Shown: positions 9,369 through 18,710, counted from the first letter of the stretch. The stretch is DNA of 64,000 nt from Intrasporangium calvum (GCF_028446585.1 NZ_JAPFQL010000020.1:1-64000); one strand, 5' to 3'. The notes: generated by a model not told the origin, from the letters alone. A program made the numbers and translations.

Positions 9369-10151
9369 GTGGCTCAGAACGTTGCCGGGCGTCACCGCGC
9401 CCCCGGTCGCTACAACCCGCTGTCGGAGCTCAAGGTCATCGCCAAGGAGTCGGCGCAGCCGGCCGTGAAGGGTGCCGCGATCGTGGCAGCCTCCGGTGGT
9501 CTCGTCGCCACGTTCGCCCAGCCGGCCGCTGCCGACAGCCAGGCCGCCGCGCCGGTCAACGCGGCTCCGAGCAGCGCTGCCGTCGTCGGCCCGCAGGTGG
9601 CGACCCTCAAGGCGGCCAGCGCGCTCAACGCCATCGGCTTCGCCGAGAAGGCCGCGACGTCGCAGGCCGAGACGGTCAAGCCGATCGTCATCAAGGACGT
9701 CCTCGTCGAGAAGGAGCGCGCCGCGCGAGAGGCCGCCCAGGCCGCGGAGGCGCGCCGCGAGGCGGCGGAGCGCGCTTCGCGCACGACCGAGCGCACCCCG
9801 CTCTCCGACCCGGCGCCGTCCGCCTCCGGGATCGTGGGCATCGCCCAGTCGATGATCGGCGTCCCCTACGTCTACGGTGGCAACACCCCGAGCGGCTTCG
9901 ACTGCTCCGGCTTCACGTCCTGGGTCTACCGCCAGGCCGGCATCACCATCCCGCGCACGGCTTCTCAGCAGCAGGCGTCCGCCACCCGGGTGAGCTCTCC
10001 GCAGCCTGGTGACCTGGTCTTCTTCGGCTACCCGGCCTACCACGTGGGCATCTACGTCAGCCCGGGCCGGATGATCGACGCGCAGCGCCCCGGCACCGTC
10101 GTGGGCTACCACTCGATCTGGACGACCCCCCAGGGTTACGGCCGCTACTGA
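9369..10151 (+). CDS. Secreted NlpC/P60 (C40) peptidoglycan endopeptidase
   Basis: A 260-residue exported hydrolase. Residues 1-60 are an atypical signal region ending near FAQPAAADSQA. A Glu/Ala/Arg-rich coiled coil spans about 110-145. The C-terminal NlpC/P60 domain (about 155-260) has YGGNTPSGFDCSGFTSWVY with the catalytic Cys, PQPGDLVFFG, and YHVGIYVSPGRMIDA with the catalytic His. It cleaves stem-peptide bonds in the wall. GTG 9369 follows GAGAGGTAG. It is governed by the preceding riboswitch and ends at a hairpin. Confidence 0.93.
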   Translation: MAQNVAGRHRAPGRYNPLSELKVIAKESAQPAVKGAAIVAASGGLVATFAQPAAADSQAAAPVNAAPSSAAVVGPQVATLKAASALNAIGFAEKAATSQAETVKPIVIKDVLVEKERAAREAAQAAEARREAAERASRTTERTPLSDPAPSASGIVGIAQSMIGVPYVYGGNTPSGFDCSGFTSWVYRQAGITIPRTASQQQASATRVSSPQPGDLVFFGYPAYHVGIYVSPGRMIDAQRPGTVVGYHSIWTTPQGYGRY

Positions 10152-10166
10152 GCCCCTTCGTCTGTC

Positions 10167-10205
10167 GCGACGAGGCCCTCACCGACGTGGTGGGGGCCTC
10201 GTCGC
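10167..10205 (+). terminator. Terminator after NlpC/P60 gene
   Basis: GCGACGAGGCCC (10167-10178) pairs perfectly with GGGCCTCGTCGC (10194-10205); inner TCACC/GGTG extends the stem. Confidence 0.7.
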
Positions 10206-10253
10206 GTCCGGCCATCGCGGGCCCGGAGGAACCGCCCGTGCAAGACTGAAGCG

Positions 10254-10937
10254 ATGACCGACCAGTCCGCAGCCGAGTCCACCACCCCCGTCTCCCTCGA
10301 GCTCTGGTCGGACCTCGTCTGTCCCTGGTGCTGGATCTCCAAGCGGCGGATCGAGGCGGCGATCGCGGCCTTCGAGCGCCCGCATGACGTCACGCTGCGG
10401 ATGCGTTCCTATGAGCTGGACCCGCAGGTGCCGGTCGGTGAGGGTCTGGGCGTCGCCGAGCACCTCGGGCGCAAGTACGGCGGCGGCGTCGAAGGCGGTC
10501 GCCTCATGAACGCCCACGTCAGCGACGTCGCCGTGGGTGACGGCCTGAGCTTCGACTGGCACACGGCGGTGCGCGCCAACACCTTCGACGGGCATCGGCT
10601 GTGCGCGCTGGCGCTCGAGATGGGTGGCCCGGCCCTCCAGTCCGCCGCCTACGAGCGCTTCCATGCCGCGCACTTCAGCGAGGGGCTGGCCATCGACGAC
10701 CACGAGGTCCTCCAGCGGCTCTCGGCGGAGGCGGGGCTCGACGAGCGTCGGGTGGCCGCGGTGCTGGCGGGCTCGGACTATGCGGACGACGTGCGTGGGG
10801 ACGAGGAGCTGGCCCGGTCCATGGGGGTCACGAGCGTCCCGTTCCTCCTGGCCAACGGCCGGGCGGCGCTCACCGGGGCACGCTCGGTCGACGACTACCT
10901 GGCGCTGCTGCGGGGCGTGGTCACCGAGGGCGGCTGA
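10254..10937 (+). CDS. DsbA-family oxidoreductase, FrnE-like
   Basis: A 227-residue thioredoxin-fold protein of the cytoplasmic FrnE/2-hydroxychromene isomerase-like group. It begins LELWSDLVCPWCWISKRRIEAAI, carrying a CPWC redox motif, and ends with the cis-Pro loop GVTSVPFLLANGRAALTGARS. The helical insert (residues 60-170) includes ANTFDGHRLCALA, typical of this family. No signal peptide is present, so it acts in the cytosol, perhaps in polyketide-like oxidation or stress defence. Its 3' end overlaps a possible small reverse-strand gene. Confidence 0.88.
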   Translation: MTDQSAAESTTPVSLELWSDLVCPWCWISKRRIEAAIAAFERPHDVTLRMRSYELDPQVPVGEGLGVAEHLGRKYGGGVEGGRLMNAHVSDVAVGDGLSFDWHTAVRANTFDGHRLCALALEMGGPALQSAAYERFHAAHFSEGLAIDDHEVLQRLSAEAGLDERRVAAVLAGSDYADDVRGDEELARSMGVTSVPFLLANGRAALTGARSVDDYLALLRGVVTEGG

Positions 10938-11122
10938 CCTGCGTCGTCCGGCGCGGGCGCCGGAGCGACCCAGCGTCGCAGGTCCACGAGCCCACCGCAC
11001 CAGGCACACCGTGCCTGCGCCGGTCTGGCGGGCCACTCGCGGAGGCTGGCGCGCAGACGCGCCGCGGTGCCGGGAGTGAAGACGTGGGGGCACGTCGCCG
11101 TGGGTGGCGGGGCCTCGAGCAT
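10895..11122 (-). CDS. Possible small zinc-ribbon-like protein
   Basis: A 75-residue frame from ATG 11122 with CPHVFTPGTAARLRASLREWP, ARCAWCGGLVDLRRW and an acidic Pro-rich tail. The CP-H and CAWCGG pair looks like a small metal-binding fold and GC at third positions is high. It overlaps the end of the DsbA-like gene by 43 bp and has no clear ribosome binding site, so it is tentative. Confidence 0.4.
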   Translation of the reverse strand: MLEAPPPTATCPHVFTPGTAARLRASLREWPARPAQARCAWCGGLVDLRRWVAPAPAPDDAGQPPSVTTPRSSAR

Positions 11123-11155
11123 GCCGTGACCGTAGGGGCCGCCGGTGACATGGCC

Positions 11156-11170
11156 GTATGCCGCTGGGCT
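11156..11170 (+). repeat. Dispersed 15-bp repeat, copy 3 (intergenic)
   Basis: Exact copy, 12 bp from the end of the STAS gene. Confidence 0.9.
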
Positions 11171-11181
11171 GGGCACGCGGG

Positions 11182-11565
11182 TCAGGCGCCTCCCGCTCCG
11201 GTGGGGTTCGCCGACGTGGGTCCTCCAGAGGCCTCCTCGAGGGTGTCGTGGAGGCGGATCACGGTCTGGAGGCTGGTCAGCTCGAGCACCGCGCGGATGG
11301 GCGAGCGGGGAGGGACGACGAGCGCGAGGTCCTGGCGCCGGTGGCCGAGGCGTTGGGCGAGGCGGAAGAGCATCGCGATGGCGGCGCTGTCGAGGTAGGT
11401 GGTGCCCCGCAGGTCGAGGATGACCCGGGTCGGATCGTCGGCCAGGGCACTGGTGATGGCCTGCCTGACCTCCCCGACGTTGGCCAGGTCGATGTCTCCG
11501 CGGACCTGGACATGGCGGACCCGGCCGGAGTGTTCGTGAGAGGTGATGTGCGCCAAAGCAGTCAT
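11182..11565 (-). CDS. STAS-domain anti-sigma factor antagonist
   Basis: A 127-residue SpoIIAA/RsbV-like protein. The core is HVQVRGDIDLANVGEVRQAI, VILDLRGTTYLDSAAIAMLFRLAQRL and a C-terminal RAVLELTSLQTVIRLHDTLEEA helix. The Ser after DLRGTTYLD is the usual phosphorylation site. Dephosphorylated members bind an anti-sigma kinase and free a sigma factor. ATG 11565 overlaps the stop of the upstream phosphatase gene by 4 bp, so they are translationally coupled. Confidence 0.88.
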   Translation of the reverse strand: MTALAHITSHEHSGRVRHVQVRGDIDLANVGEVRQAITSALADDPTRVILDLRGTTYLDSAAIAMLFRLAQRLGHRRQDLALVVPPRSPIRAVLELTSLQTVIRLHDTLEEASGGPTSANPTGAGGA

Positions 11566-13712
11566 CCTCCGTCCTGGGCGCCGATACTGACGCGGCGGCT
11601 GAGGTGCACCACCGTTCCGTCGCCGGTGCGGCGGACGTCGACGGTGTCGGCGAGGGCCTGCATCAGCTTGAGGCCCCAGCCGCCGCCGCCCCGGTCTGAC
11701 TCGACCCGCCACTGTCCGCGGTCGCGCACCCACATCTGCAACAGGTCGTCGTCGATACGGGCTTCGAGCACAAGGTCGCCGGGGGCGGTCGCGTAGGCGT
11801 GCTGGACGACGTTGGCGCAGGCCTCCCCGCAGGCAACGAGGATGTCGGTCTCGTCGTCGGCACCCACGCCGGCGTCACGCAGCCACTGCCGGAGTGATCC
11901 TCTGGCCTGGGACAGCATCCGGGCCTCGGCGGGGACGGTGACCAGCAAGGGGCCCGAGGGGACCGCCTGGGGGCGGACCGCGATCAGGGCCACGTCGTCG
12001 GCGACTCGGCTCGGCTCGATCATCGAGGCGAGGAGGTGGTCGCAGAGCCGTTCGAGGTCCTCGGCGGCCACGGCTGCGGCCGCCTCACGCAACCGGTCCA
12101 GGCCGTGGGTGATCGAGGTGCCGCGCCGCTCGACGAGCCCGTCGGTGTAGAGCAGCAGCGTGGAACCGGGCTGGAGCAGGTGCGTCGACTCGTCGTAGTA
12201 GGCCTCGGCCGTGACCCCGACCGGTGGGGCGAGACCGACCTCGAGATAGTGGGCCCCTGCGGCGTCGAAGGTGAGCACCGGGGGATGCCCCGCGCTTGCG
12301 ACCCGCAGCCGGCGGGTGCGCGGGTCGAGCACGGCATAGAGCAGTGTGACCATCTCGGGCATGGGGAGCTGGGACACGAGGCCGTGGACGCTGTGGAGCA
12401 CCGACGACGGCGACGTGTTCTGGAGGGCGTAGACCCGCAACGCCATGCGGACCTGGGCCATCGTGGCGGCGGCAGAGACACCGTGCCCCGCCACGTCGCC
12501 GATCACCAGACCAACCTCTCCGTCGGGGAGCTGGAGCACGTCGTACCAGTCCCCGCCGATCTGCACGTCGCTCGTCGCCGGGACGTAGCGGGCCGCCACC
12601 TCGATCCCGGGGACGACTGGGAGCTGCGGCGGCAGCAGGCTGCGCTGCAGCGTCTCGGCGATGTCGTGCTCCCGCTTGGCCCGCGCCTCCTCCTGGGTCA
12701 GCTGCTCCTGGGCCTCGAACCGCTCGCGGATCTCGGTCTCGAGCTGCTCGTTGAGAGCCGACAGCTCCGCGGTGCGCACCTCGACCCGGGCCTCGAGGTC
12801 CGCCGCCGCCTGCTGCAGGGCCGCTGTGGCGGAGTTGCGCTCGCTGACCAGCGCGGCGAGGACGAAGGAGGTGAGCGCGATGCAGGCGTTGAAGGTGTGC
12901 AGTGCGAGCATCTGGTCGAGCAGCGGTCGGCCACGAAAGATGCCGAGCCCCCGGCTCGCCGAGAACGTCGTGACGACCGAGGCAAGGAGGGCGGCGGGGG
13001 CGGCCCCGCGCAGCTGGAAGCGCCAGGCCGCCCAGCCCACCACGGGCAGGGAGAGGAATATGACCTGGAGGCTCTGCGCCGCCCACGAGCTGGCGACGAC
13101 GACGACGAGCAGGATCGCGGAGAGCTCGATCCACTGGCGCACCGGCCACGAGGGCAGCTCCCGGAAGAGGGGAACGCTGAGGAGGAAGGGGGTCACCATG
13201 AGGATTCCCATGGCGTCGCCGGTCCACCAGACGGCCAGGGTCGCCGGGAGCTGGCCGGCTGGGATGCCCGCGGACCAGGCCAGTGCGAGCGAGCCGATCG
13301 TGGCGCTGATGACGGTGCTGCAGATGGCGACGAGCACGATGGCGAGCGCGTCGCGCTGGCGGTCGAGCTGCCTGCGGAATCCGAGGCGCTCGAGCAGCAG
13401 CGCGGCGACGAGTGGGGCCAGGGTGTTGCCGGCCGCGGTGGCCAGTGCGGGCAGGAGCCCCTCGCTGACGGGGAGGTTGACGACGAACGCGGCGACGGCG
13501 ACGGCAGGCCAGAACCGGCGCCCGAGGATCACGAAGGCGGCGACGGCGATGCCCGTGGGTGGCCAGAGCGGGGTGACGTTCTCCTCGACGAGGGACAGGA
13601 GGAGCCCCAGCCGGGCCCCGAGGTAGTACGCGACGGCGACGACGACCAACCAGCGGGCGCGCTCGCCCGTGATCGCCCGCCTCCACCCCGCGGCCCGGGA
13701 GGTCACCGTCAC
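11562..13712 (-). CDS. MASE1-SpoIIE phosphatase-HATPase regulator
   Basis: A 716-residue three-part regulator. Residues 20-300 form a MASE1-like membrane sensor with about eight helices (NVTPLWPPTGIAVAAF, VWWTGDAMGILMVTPF). A coiled coil follows (300-350). Residues 350-575 are a PP2C/SpoIIE phosphatase with GGDWYDVLQL, GLVIGDVAGHG, YTDGLVERRG and DDVALIAV metal-binding aspartates. Residues 590-710 are an RsbW-like HATPase (ACGEACANVVQHAY, GGGGWGLKLM). It joins signal sensing, antagonist dephosphorylation and sigma-factor binding or kinase activity in one chain. GTG 13712 is the start. The STAS gene downstream is the likely substrate. Confidence 0.88.
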   Translation of the reverse strand: MTVTSRAAGWRRAITGERARWLVVVAVAYYLGARLGLLLSLVEENVTPLWPPTGIAVAAFVILGRRFWPAVAVAAFVVNLPVSEGLLPALATAAGNTLAPLVAALLLERLGFRRQLDRQRDALAIVLVAICSTVISATIGSLALAWSAGIPAGQLPATLAVWWTGDAMGILMVTPFLLSVPLFRELPSWPVRQWIELSAILLVVVVASSWAAQSLQVIFLSLPVVGWAAWRFQLRGAAPAALLASVVTTFSASRGLGIFRGRPLLDQMLALHTFNACIALTSFVLAALVSERNSATAALQQAAADLEARVEVRTAELSALNEQLETEIRERFEAQEQLTQEEARAKREHDIAETLQRSLLPPQLPVVPGIEVAARYVPATSDVQIGGDWYDVLQLPDGEVGLVIGDVAGHGVSAAATMAQVRMALRVYALQNTSPSSVLHSVHGLVSQLPMPEMVTLLYAVLDPRTRRLRVASAGHPPVLTFDAAGAHYLEVGLAPPVGVTAEAYYDESTHLLQPGSTLLLYTDGLVERRGTSITHGLDRLREAAAAVAAEDLERLCDHLLASMIEPSRVADDVALIAVRPQAVPSGPLLVTVPAEARMLSQARGSLRQWLRDAGVGADDETDILVACGEACANVVQHAYATAPGDLVLEARIDDDLLQMWVRDRGQWRVESDRGGGGWGLKLMQALADTVDVRRTGDGTVVHLSRRVSIGAQDGG

Positions 13713-13851
13713 AGGCCGAGCCTAGGGACATGGGCGGCGCTGCACGAGGAATTGGGGCGGGACGTACAACCGCGCCGCCGGCAACGGCCAGCCGGGGCTC
13801 AGTGGGGCCTCCTCCAGGGACATCCGGTGGCTGACGATGGAGCCCGAGCGC

Positions 13852-14106
13852 TCAGTGGGCGTTGCGCAGCACGTTCCTGGTCCGCTGGTACTCCTCGAGG
13901 TCGATCTCCCCGCGCGCGAGCCGCTCGTCGAGCAGGCGGAGCGGCTCGTCGATCGGCGGCGTCGCCGACCTCCGTTCAGCCGGACGGCCACCCAGGACGA
14001 CCGCGCGCACGACGTAGGCGACGAGCAGCCAGAAGCCGATGGTGCCCAGGAGCATGAGGCCCCACATCCACCATTCGGCGCCGTAGCCACAGCAGGGTGC
14101 CCACAT
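13852..14106 (-). CDS. Small membrane protein with SHOCT domain
   Basis: An 84-residue protein: a short Cys/aromatic N-terminus (MWAPCCGYGAEWWMWGLM), one membrane helix (LLGTIGFWLLVAYVVRAVVL), and a C-terminal SHOCT motif (LRLLDERLARGEIDLEEYQRTRNVL). ATG 14106 has a perfect AGGAGG at 14115-14120, 8 nt away. It is divergent from the two-component system and close to the metal ATPase, a common place for such proteins in copper or silver loci. Its exact job is unknown. Confidence 0.8.
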   Translation of the reverse strand: MWAPCCGYGAEWWMWGLMLLGTIGFWLLVAYVVRAVVLGGRPAERRSATPPIDEPLRLLDERLARGEIDLEEYQRTRNVLRNAH

Positions 14107-14260
14107 CAACGTTGCCTCCTCTCGAGGACCGGACCATCTCATCGTCCATGCTCCACCGGGCGTGTCTGGGGACCGCGAGGATTCCATGAAGGTTTGACGA
14201 AGTTCCGCCCAAACGGGGCAGATGTGATCGCCGGCGGACGCGGCGCGGCAGACTTGCGCC

Positions 14261-15001
14261 ATGCACCCCGCGCCGCCCTCGCAGCCAGCCTCTGCCCCGC
14301 GCGTCCTCGTCGTCGACGACGAGCGTCCGCTCGCGCAGATGGTCAGCACCTACCTGGCACGCGCCGGGTATGCCGTGTCCGAGGCCTTCACGGGTCCCGA
14401 CGCCGTCGCCACGGCCCGGGAGCTCGACCCCGACGTCATCGTGCTGGACCTCGGCCTCCCGGGGCTGGACGGCGTCGAGGTGTGTCGTCAGGTGCGAACC
14501 TTCTCCGACTGCTACGTCCTCATGCTCACGGCAAGAGGAGATGAGGTCGACCGCATCATCGGCCTCTCCGTGGGTGCCGACGACTACATCACCAAGCCGT
14601 TCAGCGCGCGCGAGCTGGTCGCCCGGGTCCAGGCGGTGCTGCGGCGCCCCCGCCAGCGGGCCGGGTCCGCGGTGGCTCCGCGCCCCGGGTCCGAGGAACC
14701 AGCGCGGCTCTTCGGCGACCTGACCATCGACCCGGCCGGCCGCAAGGTGTCCGTCGACGGGCGACCGGTCGAGCTCACCCGGACCGAGTTCGACATCCTC
14801 GACGTCTTGTCGGCCCGCCCCAAGTACGCCTTCAGCCGCCGGCAGCTGATCGACGAGGTGTGGGACATCGCCTGGGTGGGGGATGAGCACATCGTCGACG
14901 TCCACGTCGGCCACATTCGCCGCAAGCTCGCCGATGACCCCGCGGCCCCCCGCTACGTCGAGACGGTGCGCGGGGTCGGCTACCGCATGGGCCGGGGTTG
15001 A
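14261..15001 (+). CDS. OmpR/PhoB-family response regulator
   Basis: A 246-residue regulator. The receiver domain (residues 14-130) has VLVVDDERPLAQ, phospho-acceptor Asp in VIVLDLGLPGLDG, MLTARG and the KPF lysine. The winged-helix DNA-binding domain (150-244) has ELTRTEFDILDVLSARPKYAFSRRQLIDEVW and HIVDVHVGHIRRKL...YVETVRGVGYRM. It overlaps or abuts the histidine kinase gene. Given the metal-transport genes downstream, it probably answers copper or another metal, but this is inferred from position. Confidence 0.92.
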   Translation: MHPAPPSQPASAPRVLVVDDERPLAQMVSTYLARAGYAVSEAFTGPDAVATARELDPDVIVLDLGLPGLDGVEVCRQVRTFSDCYVLMLTARGDEVDRIIGLSVGADDYITKPFSARELVARVQAVLRRPRQRAGSAVAPRPGSEEPARLFGDLTIDPAGRKVSVDGRPVELTRTEFDILDVLSARPKYAFSRRQLIDEVWDIAWVGDEHIVDVHVGHIRRKLADDPAAPRYVETVRGVGYRMGRG

Positions 15002-15006
15002 CGAGC

Positions 15007-16140
15007 ATGCGCAGCAGCACGTCGGCAGGTGTCAGGGTCGGGCTGGCTCCGCGGCTCATGCTCGCGCAGGTCCTCGTGCTGGGCGCCAGTGTCATCACAG
15101 CCGGCCTGGTCGCGGCCTTCGTGGGGCCGCCGCTCTTCCACCACCACATGCTCCAGGCCGGGCACGGGCCCAACACCCCGGAGCTGGCCCACATCGAGGA
15201 GGCCTACCGCGCAGCCTCGTTCGTCTCGCTCGGCGTCGCGCTGGTCATCGCGCTGGTCTGTGCTGCGGCGGTGACGTGGTACGTCACCAGGCGCCTCCAG
15301 GCGCCGCTCGGGGCGCTGTCGAGGGCGGCTCGCGAGGTCTCGCGCGGGCACCTCGGCGCCCGCGTCGGCGAGTTCGGCTCGGGGGCCGAGTTCGAGGAGC
15401 TCGGTCGAGCCTTCAACCTCATGGCCACCCAGCTCGAGCAGACCGAGGACACCCGACGACGGCTGCTCTCGGACCTGGCCCACGAGCTGCGGACCCCGAT
15501 CGCGACCCTGACGATCTACTGCGAAGGGTTGCGCGACGGCGTGACCACGTGGGACGACGACACCGAGCGGGTGATGACGCAGCAGACCCAACGCCTGGCG
15601 CGCCTCGCGGCCGACCTCGACGACGTGTCCCGCGCCGAGGAGGGCCGGCTTGCTCTCGAACGGTCTCCGACGTCGGTCCGCGACCTCCTCTGGTCGGCCG
15701 GGCAGGCCCGACGGGAGGCCTTCGCCAGGGAGGGGATCGAGTTCATCGGGGAGGTCGAGGAGTGTCCCGATGTCGACGTGGACGTCGACCCGAGGCGGAT
15801 GGGGCAGGTGCTCGACAACCTGTTGGCCAACGCGCTGCGCCACACCCACCACGGCGGCTCGGTTCGGCTCTCGGCGCAGGTCGTGGCAGACGCCGTCGAG
15901 ATCTCGGTCAGCGACACCGGCGACGGGATTCCCGCGGAGCAGCTGCCGCACGTCTTCGAGCGGTTCTACCGGGGGGACACCGCTCGGGATCGGGACCGGG
16001 GCGGTTCCGGGCTCGGCCTGACGATCAGCCGGGCCATTGCCGACGCCCACCAGGGCAGCCTGGTCGCGTCCAGCCCGGGGCCGGGCAAGGGCTCCACCTT
16101 CACCCTGAGCCTGCCCGTCTTCACCCGCCTGCCGCACTGA
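15007..16140 (+). CDS. Sensor histidine kinase with His-rich sensor loop
   Basis: A 377-residue kinase partner of the preceding regulator. Two membrane helices (about residues 15-40 and 68-92) enclose a roughly 30-residue external loop, PPLFHHHMLQAGHGPNTPELAHIEE, rich in His and Met. A HAMP linker follows (YVTRRLQAPLGALSRAAREVSRGHL), then the phospho-acceptor box DLAHELRTPIATL and an ATPase domain (NLLANALRHTHHG, DTGDGIPAEQL, FERFYRG, GGSGLGLTI). ATG 15007 is preferred; a TTG at 14998 overlapping the regulator stop is possible. The loop suggests direct metal binding. Confidence 0.9.
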   Translation: MRSSTSAGVRVGLAPRLMLAQVLVLGASVITAGLVAAFVGPPLFHHHMLQAGHGPNTPELAHIEEAYRAASFVSLGVALVIALVCAAAVTWYVTRRLQAPLGALSRAAREVSRGHLGARVGEFGSGAEFEELGRAFNLMATQLEQTEDTRRRLLSDLAHELRTPIATLTIYCEGLRDGVTTWDDDTERVMTQQTQRLARLAADLDDVSRAEEGRLALERSPTSVRDLLWSAGQARREAFAREGIEFIGEVEECPDVDVDVDPRRMGQVLDNLLANALRHTHHGGSVRLSAQVVADAVEISVSDTGDGIPAEQLPHVFERFYRGDTARDRDRGGSGLGLTISRAIADAHQGSLVASSPGPGKGSTFTLSLPVFTRLPH

Positions 16141-16210
16141 GAGTCGGCCCCTGAACGGGCGGGTGGCGCGACGACGGGAATGCGCAGCGACCTCGAGCAG
16201 TTGTCGCATA

Positions 16211-16225
16211 TACCCCCAGGGGGTA
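16211..16225. promoter_or_regulatory. CsoR-like operator before the metal ATPase
   Basis: TACCCCCAGGGGGTA is a perfect palindrome about an A, 34 bp before the ATPase start. It matches the G-tract dyads bound by CsoR/RcnR-type metal repressors. No CsoR gene lies in the window, so the regulator would act from elsewhere. Confidence 0.65.
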
Positions 16226-16259
16226 CCGTGAAGCGACGGAGCCGACAAAGGGAGTCACG

Positions 16260-18710
16260 ATGACTGCGCAGACGGTGTTGCACGTGGGCGGCCTGCACTG
16301 GGCCACGTCCGAGCCCGCAATCGAGAAGGCACTCCTCCAGCGGCCGGGCGTTGCCGCGGTCACGGCCAACGCCGTGTCCCAGACCGCCTCGGTGGAGTTC
16401 GACCCCGCTCGGACGAGCGTGGAGGAACTTGCCGGCTGGGTGCGCGAGTGCGGGTACCACTGCGCCGGAGAGTCCCTGCCGACCCACGTGTGCCCACCGA
16501 TGGAGCACGGTGCGCACGATCACGACCACCACCCCGCCCCCGCTCACGCGGCCGCCCACGGGACTCACACGGTGGAGCCGGAGCGAGCCCAGCGGCATAC
16601 GGCACCGCATCCCGCCGGTCACGGGGAGCACGCGGCGGGGGCGCCCGCCATGCACTCGCCGCACGAACTGATGGGTCACGGCGGCCACGCCGGCATGTCG
16701 ATGGAGGACATGGTGCGCGACATGCGCAACCGGTTCATCGTCGCTGCCGTGCTGTCGGTCGCGATCACGCTGTGGTCGCCGATGGGGCGCGACATGCTGG
16801 GCTTCGGCGTCGCAGCGCCCTTCGGCTTGCGCGACGACGTGTGGGGCCTCGTCCTCAGCCTGCCCGTCGTCTTCTACTCGGGCTGGATCTTCTTCGACGG
16901 GGCGGTCCGCGCGCTGCGCAACCGCACGCTCGACATGATGGTCCTCGTCGCGGTCGCGGTCGCCGCCGGCTGGCTCTACAGCGTCTACATCACGCTCACC
17001 GGCGGGGGAGAGGTGTTCTACGAGGCCGCCGCGATGCTGACGACGTTCGTGCTGCTCGGGCACTGGTTCGAGATGCGGGCCCGCGGCGGTGCGAACGAGG
17101 CGATCCGCACCCTCATCGACCTGGCGCCCCCGATGGCGACGGTCCTGCGTGACGGCGATGAGGTCGAGGTGCCGACGGCCGAGGTCGTCGTCGACGACCT
17201 CGTCCTCGTCCGTCCCGGCAGCAAGGTGCCCGTCGACGGGCTCGTGGAGGAAGGGCAGTCCGAGGTCGACGAGTCGATGGTCACCGGCGAGAGCCTGCCG
17301 GTCTCGAAGTCGCCCGGCTCGGAGGTCATCGGCGCCTCGATGAACACCACGGGCACCCTGCGTGTGCGGGCCACGAAGGTCGGCTCCGACACCGCACTGG
17401 CGCAGATCGTGGCGCTCGTCCAGGAGGCGCAGAACTCCAAGGCGCCCGGGCAGCGGCTCGCGGACCGGGCGGCCTTCTGGCTCGTGCTCGTCGCTCTGGT
17501 CGGCGGTCTCGTCACCTTCCTGACGTGGCTGGGGATCGGCGCCGACGTCCAGGTCGCGTTGCTCTTCGCCATCACCGTCGTCGTCATCACCTGCCCCGAC
17601 GCGCTAGGCCTCGCGACCCCGACGGCCGTCATGGTCGGCACCGGCCTCGGCGCTCGCCGCGGCGTCCTCTTCAAGAACGCGACCGCGCTCGAGAGCTCCG
17701 CCCGGATCGACACGGTGGTCATGGACAAGACCGGCACGCTGACCAAGGGCGCGCCGGAGGTGACCCAGGTGGTGACGGACGGGGCTGACGAGTCCGAGGT
17801 CCTGCCTCTCGTCGCCGCCGTGGAGAAGGAGTCCGAGCACCCGCTCGCGGCAGCCGTGGTGTCGTATGCCGCTGGGCTCGGTCTCCCGGCCAGGGTGGCC
17901 TCGGGCTTCCGCAACGTTCCCGGCCACGGTGCCGTCGCGGACGTCGACGGGCGCCGCGTCGTCGTCGGCAACCGCAAGCTGATGGAGGCCGAGGGCGTCG
18001 AGCTCGGCGGGATCCTCGCCCGGCGCGACGAGCTGGCCAGCCAGGGACAGACGGCGGTGCTCGTGGGCATCGACGGCGTCGCGGTCGCGGTGATCGCGCT
18101 CGCCGACGCGGCTCGGGAGACGTCCGCCGACGCGGTCCGGGCCCTGCACGAGCTCGGGGTGCGGGTCGTGATGCTCTCTGGTGACAACCAGTCGACGGCC
18201 GAGCGGATCGCCGGTCAGCTGGGCATCGACACGGTCATCGCCGAGGTGCTGCCGGGCGACAAGGCGGACAAGATCCGCGAGCTGCAACAGCAGGGCCGCT
18301 CGGTCGCCATGGTGGGCGACGGCGTCAATGACGCGCCGGCCCTGGCTCAGGCGGACCTCGGGATCGCCATCGGTGCCGGCACCGACGTGGCCATCGAGAC
18401 GGCCGATGTCGTCCTCATGCGGTCGGACCCGCTCGACGTGCCGACGGCGCTGCGGGTGGGGCGGGGGACGCTGCGCAAGATGCGGCAGAACCTCGGCTGG
18501 GCCGTCGGCTACAACGCGGTGGCCCTGCCGATCGCTGCGGGAGTCTTCGCCGCCTGGGGCGTGACGCTGCGACCGGAGGTGGCGGCCCTGTCGATGTCGG
18601 GGTCGAGCTTCATCGTCGCGGTCAATGCGTTGATGCTCAAGCGGCTGCCGCTGCCGACGCCGGAGCCGACGCCTTCACCAGACCTTCATGGACCCTTTGT
18701 CGAACGGTGA
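16260..18710 (+). CDS. P1B-type heavy-metal ATPase with CPD motif
   Basis: An 816-residue metal-export ATPase, likely for copper. Residues 1-70 form an HMA-like fold that lacks the usual CxxC ([10 protein letters not shown]). Residues 75-155 are His-rich, ending [28 protein letters not shown]. Key catalytic motifs are present: TGES, DKTGTLT with phosphorylated D489, ESEHPL, and [18 protein letters not shown]. The membrane metal motif is [13 protein letters not shown], so residues 445-447 are CPD rather than CPC or CPH. The C-terminal helices hold YNAVALP and [12 protein letters not shown]. It sits with CueP and a CsoR-like operator. Two copies of the 15-bp repeat lie inside the gene. Confidence 0.9.
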   Translation: MTAQTVLHVGGLHWATSEPAIEKALLQRPGVAAVTANAVSQTASVEFDPARTSVEELAGWVRECGYHCAGESLPTHVCPPMEHGAHDHDHHPAPAHAAAHGTHTVEPERAQRHTAPHPAGHGEHAAGAPAMHSPHELMGHGGHAGMSMEDMVRDMRNRFIVAAVLSVAITLWSPMGRDMLGFGVAAPFGLRDDVWGLVLSLPVVFYSGWIFFDGAVRALRNRTLDMMVLVAVAVAAGWLYSVYITLTGGGEVFYEAAAMLTTFVLLGHWFEMRARGGANEAIRTLIDLAPPMATVLRDGDEVEVPTAEVVVDDLVLVRPGSKVPVDGLVEEGQSEVDESMVTGESLPVSKSPGSEVIGASMNTTGTLRVRATKVGSDTALAQIVALVQEAQNSKAPGQRLADRAAFWLVLVALVGGLVTFLTWLGIGADVQVALLFAITVVVITCPDALGLATPTAVMVGTGLGARRGVLFKNATALESSARIDTVVMDKTGTLTKGAPEVTQVVTDGADESEVLPLVAAVEKESEHPLAAAVVSYAAGLGLPARVASGFRNVPGHGAVADVDGRRVVVGNRKLMEAEGVELGGILARRDELASQGQTAVLVGIDGVAVAVIALADAARETSADAVRALHELGVRVVMLSGDNQSTAERIAGQLGIDTVIAEVLPGDKADKIRELQQQGRSVAMVGDGVNDAPALAQADLGIAIGAGTDVAIETADVVLMRSDPLDVPTALRVGRGTLRKMRQNLGWAVGYNAVALPIAAGVFAAWGVTLRPEVAALSMSGSSFIVAVNALMLKRLPLPTPEPTPSPDLHGPFVER
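16586..16600 (-). repeat. Dispersed 15-bp repeat, copy 4 (inside ATPase gene)
   Basis: Exact reverse-strand copy in the His-rich N-terminal linker, read in frame as AQRHT at about residue 110. Confidence 0.9.
17864..17878 (+). repeat. Dispersed 15-bp repeat, copy 5 (inside ATPase gene)
   Basis: Exact forward copy just after the ESEHPL motif, read as YAAGL at about residue 536, a different frame and strand from copy 4 in the same gene. Confidence 0.9.

Noticed and set aside
12036-14057. 673-residue open frame on the plus strand
   Set aside because: It lies opposite the MASE1-SpoIIE-HATPase gene, whose motifs are clear, and has the low-complexity composition of a GC-rich shadow.
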